A stretch of 64,000 bases of DNA. Source: Plasmodium vivax (Eukaryota > Apicomplexa > Aconoidasida > Haemosporida > Plasmodiidae). Shown piece by piece: positions 35,701-44,040 of this stretch. A model generated the notes under the pieces. The model was given only the letters and a program-made list of their open reading frames with translations, was not told the origin of the DNA and did not search any database. The first letter of the stretch is position 1. The number at the start of each line of letters is the position of its first letter. Location of the stretch: NCBI RefSeq assembly GCF_000002415.2, contig NC_009919.1:310001-374000 (forward strand), written 5' to 3'. The translations under genes and the position numbers were made by a program.

Positions 35701-38700
35701 GAAGGGATAGATGCACAAAGATCCACGCGGAAACCGTTGCGCGAACATCGCATCTATCTGAAGAGGGGCTCTCAAACTGCGGCACGTCAGATAACGAGCA
35801 AAGCGAAGTTGTGTACACAGTCATTAGTACGGACGAAAATGACGACTCTCCAATTTCATCACTTATCAAGAAGAAAAAAAAAACTATGCCAAAGTACACA
35901 CGATTGGAACAGAAAAATGAGAGCAGCCCAGTGAGGGAGAACCACCTAAGAGATGAAAAAAACTGCTTTGTAAAATGTGTGCGTCTGTTCTCGAACTGCT
36001 TCAGTAACTTAAGGGACAGTTTGGGGAGAAACCTTTGCCTCTTCTTTGCATGCTACGAGGGGGAGGAGAACAAACTGCGCAATGGCAATTCGGATTACAT
36101 CAAGCTGATAGTAAGAATTAACCCGGCTGCCATCCCGCAGCTGAGCAACGCCCTAACTATAAATGACCATGCGTGGGGGAAGCTAACGGAGAGGAACAAG
36201 CTTCTAATTCGCGAAAGGGTGGAGGAGGTTTGTCTGGACGCCGAGCAGGTGTTTCCACTTGGGGGACCACCCGAAATGGATCCCAGTTTAGCCCAATCAG
36301 AAGAGAAGTTCACCCACACCACAAAGGATCAAGGGGGCTACTCCAATTCCCCAAGTGAAGGCATCAAAGTGGAGGAATTTGCCCAGCCTGAAGGAGTTTT
36401 CCCCCAAGATGGGAAGCTAAACGGAGAGACCCCCTTGAGCAGCACACACGTAAGCGAAAAGGAGTTAACACACGAGGAATGGCACGAACTGCATCTATTC
36501 ACATTCAGCTTCTACAGAAATAAACTGTCAGAATTGATAACAAATTGTTCCAAGTTGACCGGAGTGGAGGCAAGCAATTCGCATAACCACGCAAACGCAT
36601 ACCACGACGTACAATTAGACATAATCGAAAAGAGAAACTCAATAAATGAGGCGTGGAGGTATGAGCAACTAAGCGAATCAGCGGAAAAGGAATACGACGG
36701 GAGGAAAGAAGAACAAAGGAACATTTCTTACCTCCTAAAAGGAATAGAAAGAATGAGAAGCGCAACATTTGTAAAAAAAACTTTTATGGAAGATTCAAAA
36801 AAATGTACACACAAAGAATTAATATTTTACGACAAAAATCAACAGCTATTTTGCAAATACGTAGGAGATATGAAAAATAAATTTTACAATGGACATGGGA
36901 AACTATATGACAAATTTAACAGCTTAATTTATGATGGGCAATGGCTAAATGCGCAAAAACACGGAAAGGGGAAATTACTTTTCAAGCATTTTAACATTTG
37001 GTACTTGTATGAAGGGCAATTCTCAAATGACGAAATTGTAGACAAGGGAATAATCTCCCTGATAGACAAGGAATACGTAAAGAGGATACAGTCCGATAAA
37101 ATTAATAAGCTGTGCCCCCTTCTCATTAAAGTAAACTTCGGAAAATACAAATCGCATAAAAGTATTAAAGGGGAGATGGAACAGTACCCACAATTTGAAA
37201 AAGAACTCATCAAACAGATAGAAAAAACTGTTATGGAAAATTACAGCCCTACTAATAATGTAGATTTCTGGCCAAAAGAAATTACAGATATTTATTTCCC
37301 CTACTTGAAGAAATGGAACATCTACTCCTTCTACTGCTCATGCAACATAGAAAATATCAAAGGCAAAAAGGAAATCTTCGAGTCTAATGAAAATAATTTT
37401 AAGAATTTGATTGGATATCCTTCCTTTGAGCTTCGCAATGGCAGGAACGATTTCGATTCGAAGGAGCGGAGATCAGACGACCATGAGCAGGCAGGCGGCG
37501 AGGGGACCCCGGGGGAGGATTATCCCAATCAGCCCTGTAGAGAGGCTCAACAGAGTAGCGATTATCCCAGTCAGCCCTGTAGAGAGGCTCAACAGAGTAG
37601 CGATTCCCCCAAGCAGCCAGTTGCAACCCCTCGCTCGCAGGAACACATCGTCTACAAGAGAGACAAGACAAACGTCCTGCACGAGCAATTTTTCGAGTAC
37701 ATGAAAAAAAAGAACGAGCAGAAGCTGTACTACCCCCTACTGAGCAAAACGGTTGGATTGGCCAAAATCATCTACGCAGACAAGAGTGAGTACATCGGGC
37801 CGATCAACAGCAGGGGGCAGCCAAACACCAACGAGCAATTCCCCAAGGCCATTTTTAACAACGAAGATTTCTTTTACGAAGGAGAAATGAAAAACTTCCT
37901 GCCGCACGGATATGGTATATTCAAAAATAAAAAGGATGGGAGAAATACCTACTTGGGATTTTGGAAAAATGGACACAGAGAAGGAAATGGGAGTCTCCAT
38001 TTGAGGAACAAAAAATATATAGTCCAGGCAAACTTTACAAAAGATAAGCTGCACACTAACGTTAACATATTCATAAGGGATGAAAAGATATGCAAACTGT
38101 ACATATCAAGTGTAAGCTCAAATAGCCAGAAAATAAAAATATTTTTCAGAAATGGCTACATTTTTTACGGCCACTTTTCAGAAAATTATCAGCGAAATGG
38201 GATAGGCATCCTCATAGACAGCAACAACAAAATTTTATATCATGGGTATTACAAAAATGACGTGATCGATAAATTCTGCTACATCCTACGACATAAGGAT
38301 AACACCATCTACTGTGGGAACCTCCATCAAGGGATGAAAAAAGGCTTTGGGAAATTATATTACGAAGAAAAACTACACTTTGATGACGAAAATGAATTCA
38401 ATTTAAGTTTGTCCAATGCCAAAATTTTAGCAAGAAAATTGGAGTCATACGATGGTATTGATATCAATTCGGATATCCCCTTAAATTTTGCCCTCGATTC
38501 TAACCATGTTATTTATGTTGGCTACTGGGATGAAAATAATTTTTCTCATTTCGGCTCATGCAATTTGAGGAATGGCATTTATAAAGGGGACATAAGGGAG
38601 TCCAAAAAAGATGGCTTCGGAATATACATATACAAAAATAAAAAATCGTATAAAAATAAAAATAGATACGTTTTGTCCTATTTTAAGAAAGACAAAATTA

Positions 38701-38999
38701 GCGCCATGGGGAAATACTACAGTGAATATGACAAACTTAAAGTACACTCTTTTCAAAAGGAACAAATTAAGCGCAAAAAATCGGCGTACGATAAATGCTT
38801 CACCAAGGGAAAAATCAAATATGAAGTTTTAAAAACCGACAAGCTGTACATAAATCAGGAGATCGATTCTTACATTACCGTTCCTCTTGCCGACACGTTG
38901 GCAGTCATTATGGACGAGGCTTTCGATAAATCCACCAGCTTTGTCCATTACTTGTATCGCCCATTTCTGTTCGATTTGAATTATTTCTTGAAGAAGTGA
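26751..38999 (+). CDS. Giant multi-pass membrane protein with C-terminal MORN repeats (4,082 aa)
   Basis: One uninterrupted 12.2-kb frame. I place the start at 26751 (MIRKLLSTFVITGIVRC), which gives a signal peptide. Residues about 25-640 form a Cys-containing region, probably luminal or extracellular. Hydrophobic segments follow near 648-690, 867-897, 912-940, 947-980, 1440-1487 and 1578-1620, separated by long polar inserts, so there are probably six to eight membrane passes. A second Cys-bearing region covers about 1700-2250. Long Lys/Asn/Gly/Ser/Glu low-complexity stretches then run to about 3360. Residues about 3370-3965 carry some eleven MORN-type units, seven of them good (YVGDMKNKFYNGHGKLYD, IYDGQWLNAQKHGKGKL, FYEGEMKNFLPHGYGIF, IYCGNLHQGMKKGFGKLYY, IYKGDIRESKKDGFGIYIY). 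An exact-length 42-bp duplication (37521-37604) encodes YP[NS]QPCREAQQSSD twice. MORN repeats bind membranes or scaffold partners; the overall role is unknown. Confidence 0.85.
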   Translation: MIRKLLSTFVITGIVRCTNLSSQNDAKEVQNLLGRDSFRIDIENREECSLQYDTMKTHFRHVYLVQCGGNAKSVRLNFGGESKKGSLHQSGDAVHKGGAQQSEEPNQQCSTGRRNQIAFFNERGKKITSDNLTLKFENNRKVIYKACQMEDPPKCTIIYVIISFKVDVMGLRELLLSNFTTDGEEGAKLNLLHPDNVRVGNVSEYLLQHFLLDSKKVTQFYEISVNVTNDGQPLYLYASSHASNFVYLDRNLRHLLKEEKYQYETYFYKFRCAGSSQLFAATSDARKASFFVYRLGITCSGGGEDNQLSVNGRSDFNPPFHVSVADPTFMMHPFRMDEFKYDVFTPGNHFWLRINSPNGCHPPSNISLNDKRVISEYSLVTFSEHMDEQFYDNCIEEWQLLQKRSPAQQDENCSDVKKRQGFLIFGNVHDEGGFNCPKGCKRDLFGERIHLESTPWGSFFSPKRKTKFRNHQEIGKVIFPTKRIFILKYTSEPQKKHTIVGANTVSHKTKVLYYFFHIHRIPTNIVANSFAFIAFLKNANCGENNICHQQNDGQPSYIQVVFKKKKNKHLNYLSTNVLLTQKGANSSHSFDQGDNLKLLINNEHISDHIKYPISEIGNREEKINIKIVDQNDNILYNTDLVIIRKNVFYKIALQFLSYFSYAYIIFCSCLHPATVLTSIQFLQILTLLHIKYDAFPPLYNYFLKKLHPLSFIWHFFDVKVYRKSAANQLASNEQPLRGDSATVLSTTNGGHNLGGGHRKKENHLVESQKRHYYGGKLSHLRDTHGEYLHWKANKMTKNIIKGDSLHKDNHHAMGKETPTNETHLEELPLGSKSKKDAVSVAAAVKKYLKKEAVTTQRNKKWEDEIMLMHTLVSTLLNIIAILLLLAFFHFVYAKCMQRKVIAKMTPVPFLPLRNFVPLIYDLFLFPVVFITSNLVLHESGYHVRVYFLQIDICVLKFVSALLLFCYVSSYVLLSLHVILSMKSSNTYSCYLQRFIPLSISIIRGIVTKPLPFQFLFNRPTGIYLPARLTPLRSAARGKSHPSYALTNQHVKGTRQMHKEEIHPFFFSLSSRGVKEAKSYLTKNASLKRIIRNYVDRRMGRDKRIGLSHHQPLLQDIALSVPTGRDTPKKGAKKNISSKRHFPEKGKSPGGITTQSDDQKGDASDPYDYNDDGDRGDSSPARDTRNNPFQQRNIGKLFKNAFCILDRHISEHHLGAPPFDSDSSYPDSEKYKAQFSALRENEPLTMDINKYICKFLRGKNREHGVDHQIGASTQIKIHPNGEDKKGYQGTLREKFPTVCLTKCIRILHRFNALSNRCKYKMSYDEAVKQDAWRNKLLRVTINRESLNRSIHSSNGARERNPNLRLLTHQEDTHIGYLYDKVSLFKKTFFVKKAVKIKHVHFLLSQKREIQIFVNNEQVSDDALGIYSLLANNLSNENASHFLCVRLMTAICLATVNLLIRKDVRFSLLSLSLFFFALFVYNFASILRRCGEAELWEPRGGYGKGGTSEDKRGATESFTHGGKLSSGQLHLRMDRDDQKHFHTDGDNAKRGLSPFRGTRRARHNEWLTKDMLTYERRYPELVLSAILFFLLLCNMLPRKGEHSELSSLLLSLLTTSLCVNPRKVKSAFQKIIAHARYGVAAKWHSAYLKTYALYFLHAVEKLYNYFIRWVVTMHCKNKEGELPTERSTTRKTSYANLCSYLRDKLLPNCNGMTFKNLRVDKIEIHHQEKDIAYKYETLTLDGNCKSVFNSELRKNMYVIGKMDLTKCHQEGLPSNVPIYTHNDVKQKRNYYICSIEVVDEENLHSRKSLSLYIKRKDTKREKVLLLHSSRKGGLLWSSKITRKGKPPMDQIPTYGELPSEGGSADIKTNKATGSRIANRANSATPNLGRQTGERIKADKYSYTVLGKEGLTIRSLFIKPNRTYKIQPVFKEKHLKCVHVGYGKKTKPSNLSFDNFARFANSYPRDPFYRETFPKCHKNGNTPLGCGKREELSNEGDGHPSSGSRPSGVATHRKGNSTENFSRPPCIRSQNKGRKFRADEIFQQFRVTCEDIGTLIVSHDIHDVDTFEDVKVENEYGESFCLNSLRNCFTFIKKKKIIILSHPCFYKNETYYVYLRGGRKRLSDYLTEGIHVQSSPNGEIILSSFSQNDQTNTDITDGQEDNSPYRSRTLLDDHIDLYKISDYKKKKKFFFVKVNKKSNTFYAQSYVRRKCKNAFDIPFVKELFHREYHHLQEQQPIGDFLEEISHADFVPIQLLYKLKTRSDVAAAKKLQNYFIECLNESPILCKGGDKRGDAAVAVDAVDPDYPADVAYELLTTSEERATTGKKKTYGGSSIEKSVNKNKNWLPFWRKAPLFSGTRSTANYPTNGILQKGQPKNHEGAIHTQDGHTHQNRSYKWREGLLHVCKKHLLRSKKKKKEILYRYAANYKDLIKTYITHIKIYESKYNYVKHNKGNIKVLANILLELLSFPYVLDVFQRYNIVDKREGENSHHHGNNIGFNIYDVYEKCSLNKKHTVFKIVNYLEELAAYKIVYIITFYKDKLNYLQLLDKLTVDESVCKLQRDVDRMFYHRFGFSRRGAGKTQVSRGRPDSNSPASSSHDSSSYRNRILNRIPSRSRRLNRATNGKPTRGQGNTPGDPQNRRTHEKTLHEVILERYIKRRKSFARKFYEIKKSIREIAKKYRQEEQGTKKILFYFPFFIHKKEIIKMKKNVEQQIYEWNACLTNFFSNFLNHSLTKTHICHYNLRILNKHILNTIRHSMFGKQRNAKHHFPNVNFVHIVISLSFLNPQKALLFSPTFFYMKYLPSKPIFVLCNQDEIGSLLGGDGGRARRERGHSPKWEESSSGGSSPGGENPSEGASSLGGFNSLEEHQLRGMESQDGERKKTRREKSKRCNSPRGKKNALPGEANIGTNIETNICRERAKRKEHKILPCYLEVINDHLLIYLFDNYDNKLCWRLERGNYSLETREVTDREAEKEARDAQDATGEGNRRDRCTKIHAETVARTSHLSEEGLSNCGTSDNEQSEVVYTVISTDENDDSPISSLIKKKKKTMPKYTRLEQKNESSPVRENHLRDEKNCFVKCVRLFSNCFSNLRDSLGRNLCLFFACYEGEENKLRNGNSDYIKLIVRINPAAIPQLSNALTINDHAWGKLTERNKLLIRERVEEVCLDAEQVFPLGGPPEMDPSLAQSEEKFTHTTKDQGGYSNSPSEGIKVEEFAQPEGVFPQDGKLNGETPLSSTHVSEKELTHEEWHELHLFTFSFYRNKLSELITNCSKLTGVEASNSHNHANAYHDVQLDIIEKRNSINEAWRYEQLSESAEKEYDGRKEEQRNISYLLKGIERMRSATFVKKTFMEDSKKCTHKELIFYDKNQQLFCKYVGDMKNKFYNGHGKLYDKFNSLIYDGQWLNAQKHGKGKLLFKHFNIWYLYEGQFSNDEIVDKGIISLIDKEYVKRIQSDKINKLCPLLIKVNFGKYKSHKSIKGEMEQYPQFEKELIKQIEKTVMENYSPTNNVDFWPKEITDIYFPYLKKWNIYSFYCSCNIENIKGKKEIFESNENNFKNLIGYPSFELRNGRNDFDSKERRSDDHEQAGGEGTPGEDYPNQPCREAQQSSDYPSQPCREAQQSSDSPKQPVATPRSQEHIVYKRDKTNVLHEQFFEYMKKKNEQKLYYPLLSKTVGLAKIIYADKSEYIGPINSRGQPNTNEQFPKAIFNNEDFFYEGEMKNFLPHGYGIFKNKKDGRNTYLGFWKNGHREGNGSLHLRNKKYIVQANFTKDKLHTNVNIFIRDEKICKLYISSVSSNSQKIKIFFRNGYIFYGHFSENYQRNGIGILIDSNNKILYHGYYKNDVIDKFCYILRHKDNTIYCGNLHQGMKKGFGKLYYEEKLHFDDENEFNLSLSNAKILARKLESYDGIDINSDIPLNFALDSNHVIYVGYWDENNFSHFGSCNLRNGIYKGDIRESKKDGFGIYIYKNKKSYKNKNRYVLSYFKKDKISAMGKYYSEYDKLKVHSFQKEQIKRKKSAYDKCFTKGKIKYEVLKTDKLYINQEIDSYITVPLADTLAVIMDEAFDKSTSFVHYLYRPFLFDLNYFLKK
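37521..37604 (+). repeat. 42-bp in-frame duplication inside the MORN gene
   Basis: Two adjacent 42-bp copies differ at one base (AAT versus AGT), adding 14 residues in frame between MORN units. It lies in a low-complexity linker, so length variation here would probably be tolerated. Confidence 0.9.
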
Positions 39000-40069
39000 C
39001 CCCCAGAGGGGATGGCCACACTGCGTAATGTCTCCATCTCCGCTACACAGCAGAGCCACTTCTTCCCCTTTTTTTTTCCTTTATTTTATGTCCCCTCAGT
39101 GTTATACGCACATCTTTGTCATATCCAGCTCTATAGCGGCGAGCAGTTTGTTCTGCGTCAGCTCAGTCTTCATCTGCACATTGGCAACTACAAAAAAATT
39201 GCTCAAAAGGCAAATATTCGCATTTTTTTTTAATGCACATCATAACTGCTATAAAGCAGTGTCTCCATTTTTTTTTTTTTTTTTTGTCATTGTCATACTC
39301 CAATTGGACGTAAACCCATCACATAAAAAAAAAAGAAACGTCTTTTTGGCTTCCCTTAAGAATACACGTTCGTGCGTAGGTTAGTGCCCATTTGGTTAAC
39401 TTTTCCAACTTTAAAATGACCCGTTTGAAAAAAATGGCAACAATGGCTACCAACGTGGGGAATTCAAAATGGGCTGAAGCAAATGTGGGTTAAGGGAAAA
39501 ATGGGGTTGACGCGCAAAAAGGGCATTCCAAACATGGGGGGGACTCAAAAATGGGGAAAATGAAAAAAATGCAAAAAATAAAAAAGATAAAACGAAGGAT
39601 TCGCAAAGGAAGGCACGCAACAATGGAACAAGCGATGTGGGAGCATTTCACGCGCACCCCTAACTTTGCGCCTTCATTTAATTCTTTTTCAGACGCGCCA
39701 ATTCGCATTTTACATTGCGGGGGGGAAAATCAGCATATAACATGCTACTTTTAAAAAAATACATAAAAAAGGGGGAGGGAAAAGTGGGTTAAAAAAAAAA
39801 AAAAAAAGGGGTAACTTCTTAAGGTTGGCTAGCTAGCTAGCTATCCACCTCTGGGGCAGAGAAATTTGTTAATTTCGCCTTCTACGGAAAGACACGTGTG
39901 TACGCAAGCGTCCGTGCGTATGCATAGGACTACACTTCAGCCCACGTAAGCATCCGTGCGTATGCATAAGTCTACACTGCTGCGCACTGTCGCGCCCCTT
40001 CGCACACACTCGTACATTCCACTGAGGGCACCAATTTGTACGTTACTCCACCCCAATTCTACCCCTCCT
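39000..40069. other. Intergenic region between convergent genes
   Basis: About 1.07 kb between the stop codons of the MORN gene and V-ATPase H. It holds several A/T homopolymers, an AAAATG-rich purine stretch (about 39540-39600), a GCTA tetranucleotide run (39828-39843) and a duplicated CGTAAGCATCCGTGCGTATGCATA-like segment (about 39905-39970). No gene. Confidence 0.55.
39828..39843. repeat. (GCTA)4 run containing TAGCTA words
   Basis: Four perfect GCTA units give three overlapping TAGCTA hexamers. TAGCTA resembles a motif reported for the ookinete factor AP2-O, but this run lies between two 3' ends and not in a promoter, so a regulatory reading is weak. Confidence 0.5.
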
Positions 40070-42024
40070 TCACTTGGCATTCGATATGCTCTGCCAATTG
40101 TTCAACATAATTTTCTGCGCACAAAGAAGAGCTTCCCTCACAATGTCTCTGTCCTTCGTTGCAATTAAAATCATGACGTTTTCCTTTATTCTAAATTTCT
40201 GACAAATTTTCTTTCCATTCGGGTAGAGCCTCGCGAACTCGCCAATGTCAAAACAAGCCACTGCCACGGTCACTCCGTCTACTTCCTCCTTCAGCTCCAT
40301 GGAGTCACTCTTCTGTGCTATGTTATGTGCATAGCTTTTTATTATATCTGCTAATTGCTGTATAGCTTTAAATTCATCTCTTTCGAACTGCATGACATTT
40401 TCGAGCCAAAACTTTTCGGTGTGCAAAACGGACCATTTTAGCTTTCCCTTTGAAAGTTCGTGGCAGTATCGTTCGAAGTTGCTGCGAAGAGGGGGAAGCA
40501 CCGGGGATGAGAAAAATGAAATGGAGTTCACACTTACAGTAGCGATTTTGCCAGTTTTATGTATAAAGGGTGGCCCGCTTTGCACGTGATGAGGGCCAAC
40601 CAATTGGGTAAACAAATTGCCTAAGGCGGGCCATATGTCTACCCGTTTGCTCACAAATATTCGCGCGCTTATAACTGATGCGCATTCCACACACACATGT
40701 GGAGCGCAAACTGAGGGGACAACCCACCTGTAGTTCTTCACGCGCTGATCCAACTTGTGGAGGAGCTGAACTATCGTATCATAAATGTCGTTGTCTCTCC
40801 ACTTGTCATACTGCAACACAGTCAGCGTTTGAATGATATTATTGTCGACAATAATTTCGAAGCAATCGTCCATGTGCATTATATTTTTAATAATGTTGAG
40901 TGAAACTCGCAATATCTTTTCGACTCGGCATTTTTTAAACAAATTAATTACAACAGAAATGATGTTATTTTTATATAATTTTTTAATAAAGTTATCCTTA
41001 AAGGTAAGTAGCCAAACGCAGAAAACAGATTTGTATTGCTTATTGGCATTATTATTACTTAAGTCCAAATTTTTATTAATTATTGTGAGAAATTGCTCCA
41101 ACTCGTATATATCCTTTCTGTAGTCATCTATTTTTAATATGTTTATATATATATCCATTTTCCCTTCCTCTGATACGTTAAAAAAATCAATTTTTAAAAT
41201 AAAGTCTTTTATCTCCGTCTCTGTGAAGTAATTATTATTACTGTTGTAGCAAAAGCTCCCCGACAAAAGGAAAGAACTCTTGTCTGCTATGTACGTGTCA
41301 TTATGCGTACACAATTTCATCAAATATGAGTATACACTTTTGTCATTTAGTATGCTTAAAATGTAGCTATAAGAACTCCCATCATTTCTTATAATTTCAT
41401 AAAATATCGTTAATACGTACTGAATTAAATGAACATTAAAATCTGTTTGCAAACAATTGAACAATACCGTCACAACTGTGTTATTTTCCTTAAAATAATC
41501 GAACTTTTCTTTTTTGTTAAATGCGTGAAATTTTTTTAACAACTCCACATCCTCTGAGGACAAAATGTTTATCTCTTCATATTTGTCGTAACATGGCATC
41601 TTATTTAGAATGGAATCGTGTAGTATCTGCGTAGGTAGTGGGGTGGCGGTAGTTCAATGGCGAAGTGGGTTCATGCGCTTTGCACGGATGGACGCATAGA
41701 TCCCCCTGCGCAGTGTGTGCGTAAGGATTTCTCTCCATGTCCATCGTTTTGTTCTTATCGCCCTGAATCAGAAGTGCTCGTGCGGATCGCATAGCCGACG
41801 TAGGCGAGCTCATCTGCACGCTACTACACATCAGTTTAGGCTCACATGTGGGTAAAACAACAGGCACGCCCCTCCCTGCGTACACGCGGGGGACGGCGGT
41901 ATACAACAGCGCCACACTCATTAACATCGGCGCCGCTCCTTACGCTCCTTTCGCTCCTTACCTGGCTCTTCTGCTCGGATTCCACAATTTTGGAAATAAC
42001 GCTAATTCCACTATCATTTGCCAT
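40070..42024 (-). CDS. VMA13: V-type proton ATPase subunit H, 3 exons (457 aa)
   Basis: Exons on the minus strand: 42024-41962, 41626-40728, 40481-40070, total 1,374 nt. Introns are 335 and 246 bp with donors CAG/GTAAGG and AG/GTGGGT and pyrimidine-CAG acceptors. The first exon is only 21 codons (MANDSGISVISKIVESEQKSQ); the second would be taken for the start because it has an ATG nine codons in (MPCYDKYEE). Subunit H is the HEAT/ARM-repeat regulator at the V1-Vo interface that activates the assembled pump and silences free V1. Visible family features are the N-terminal segment SSEDVELLKKF, repeated helical pairs, and the C-terminal signature KWSVLHTEKFWLENVMQFE followed by FDIGEFARLYPNGK and the final helix pair. 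Length matches the usual ~450-480. It converges on the MORN gene. Role in vacuolar and plasma-membrane acidification is inferred from the family. Confidence 0.93.
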
Positions 42025-42235
42025 TGTTTTTATGTTTAAAATATATCACTAAAAAAAAAAAAAAAAGCAAAAAAACAAAATCTTAAAGACGAAAAGGAGG
42101 GTGATCAAATTATGACTTTGTAAAAATATCAAACTTCACATGTGCTATTTTTGAAATTTAAAACAAGGGGAAAAATTAAATTCCATAAAATTGCACAAAC
42201 GTTCATATGCTGTTTGCATAAACGTAGGTAGGAAT

Positions 42236-42303
42236 GTACGTATGCTCGTACGTAAGCACGTACGTAAGCATGTATGTCAGCATGTATGTCAGCGCGTATG
42301 TAT
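42236..42303. repeat. ACGT-rich short tandem repeat
   Basis: Imperfect 10-12 bp units alternate between CGTACGTAAGCA and TGTATGTCAGCA types. The region is rich in self-complementary TACGTA and GCATG words, so it could form small hairpins. It lies about 220 bp upstream of the V-ATPase H start. Confidence 0.7.
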
Positions 42304-42568
42304 ATGCTAGCGCCCCTCTTCTGATTATCTCCCCTAATTACAGCGTTTCGCATTCGAAAAGTAAAAACACAGTTCACTATCTACCTCGCTGGGAAAAATA
42401 AAAAAAAAAATAAAAAAATGTATGTACAGTGTCGCCGCTCATGCTCGCATGGCGCTTAGCCGCGAACGCATCGTCATGCATATGTGCGCGGATGCGTGAC
42501 TTACGTGATGGCTGCGCATGCATACGTGCGTATGGGAATAAACGCATACCTGAAAAAGGTATCCGCGC

Positions 42569-42635
42569 GTGAACAGATTAGGCACGTGAACAGTTTAGGC
42601 ATATGAACAGCTTAGGCATGTGAACAGATAGGCAT
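42569..42635. repeat. 17-bp tandem repeat
   Basis: Four copies of GTGAACAGATTAGGCAC with changes at the 9th-10th and last positions; the last copy is 16 bp. It is upstream of V-ATPase H. Confidence 0.85.
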
Positions 42636-42990
42636 TGAACGGCCTAAGCGCGCTAGCAGGCATGCCTAGGCTAAACATACGCGCATTAGTCGACCTCGCA
42701 AGCAATATGACATTCGCGCAGGAATGCCAATCTTATATAGGTGTGTACCAACTAAATGACACGAAGCACAAGATAGCTTGCGCGCATTTCGCAATGAACT
42801 TTTTTATGCTTACACGTGTATGTAGTGTTGGATAAGAATACAAAAAGGACTAATAAAAAAATCCCCAAAGCTTATTAACATTTTTTAAAAACGCGTTAGT
42901 TAATGCCCTTCGAGTGGAAGCGAACAGTTCCTCGTAAAAAATTTCACTCGAGCGTAAAATCCTTTTCAGCCATTTTGCCATTTTACCGCT

Positions 42991-43050
42991 TTACCATTTC
43001 ACCGCTTACCATTTCACCGCTTACCATTTCACCGCTTACCATTTCACCGC
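42991..43050. repeat. 15-bp tandem repeat
   Basis: Four exact copies of TTACCATTTCACCGC, preceded by two decayed relatives (CATTTTGCCATTTTACCGCT). Confidence 0.9.
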
Positions 43051-44040
43051 TCCACTATTTTCCACCCCAACCTACGTGGGAGATTCCTCATCTCAATGCT
43101 GTAACGTATGCAAATTCTGTCTGAAGTGCATGCACATTTATTTATGTCCGTAATCGCCATCCGGGGACATAAATCGATACCATTCATTTTATGTGAGCAA
43201 AAGTCGTGTGAGAATGTCAGAGGGAACAAAAAAAAAATGTCAGATGGAAGCGAGTATAGCGAAGTAAAACCCAACAGGGAATCGAATCGACCGAACGCAC
43301 ATGCGTATTATTATACATTGTATGCGCATTGCGGGGAAATGCGTGTCCACGCAAAGCCGCTTTACCGCTTAACCGCTCAATTGTCGCACTTTTCTGTCAC
43401 TTGGTGGAAGACCTTTTGGCAAACCAGTGTACACATCCCCCCCCGGAACTTCAACGGGCGAACGTAGAGACCGCCAAAAAGGCAAAAAAGCAAAACAATC
43501 AAGCAAAATTTATTCTCAACGGAATGGAAAAGTTACATTCGTGAGAAAAACCTTTTTTATCAATCTTTTATCCTTTTAATTTAAAAAATTGTTTTTTACT
43601 TGTAAAAAAAAAAAAAAAATTAAAACAAAATAAAATGTACATTAACATGATATAATATACAATTTGAAAAGAAGAGTAAAAAAAAAAAAAAAAAAAAAAC
43701 GAAAAGGTATAACCGAAGGCAAATTTTAAAAGCGGGTTAATTTAATGTCCTCCTCGTTTCTTTTTTTCTTTAAAATTAACAAAAAAAAAAAAGGGGAGGT
43801 ATACATTTATAAGCACACAACGGCTAATTTGTGTGCAAAATAATATGATATACAAATTAGATAATCTCCCAAGGAGCGTCCTTTGGGGGAAAGGCGTGTT
43901 TTGCCTGGTTTGGTCACAAAAGTGACGAGCTCCATAGCACGTACATACATGTGTGCACGCATAAACGTATTATATATACGTAATAAGCACATACGTACAT
44001 ACGTGCATAAATGTAACACACATGTGTATACACTATTCTG

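Larger units (their letters stand above)
42025..44040. other. Intergenic region with three minisatellites (2.0 kb)
   Basis: This lies upstream of V-ATPase H and downstream of the acidic four-exon gene, both on the minus strand. It contains a GTACGTAAGCA/TGTATGTCAGCA repeat (42236-42303), a 17-bp repeat (42569-42635), a 15-bp repeat (42991-43050), and A-rich tracts (43605-43700, 43780-43795). A 119-codon open frame at 43108-43467 shows no family features. No gene called. Confidence 0.5.

Noticed and set aside
39828..39843. TAGCTA run as an AP2-O regulatory site
   Set aside because: It sits between two convergent 3' ends, not upstream of a gene, and is more simply a GCTA microsatellite.
43108..43467. 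119-codon plus-strand frame between V-ATPase H and the acidic gene
   Set aside because: No recognisable domain, an overlapping alternative frame of similar quality, and no supporting splice context.
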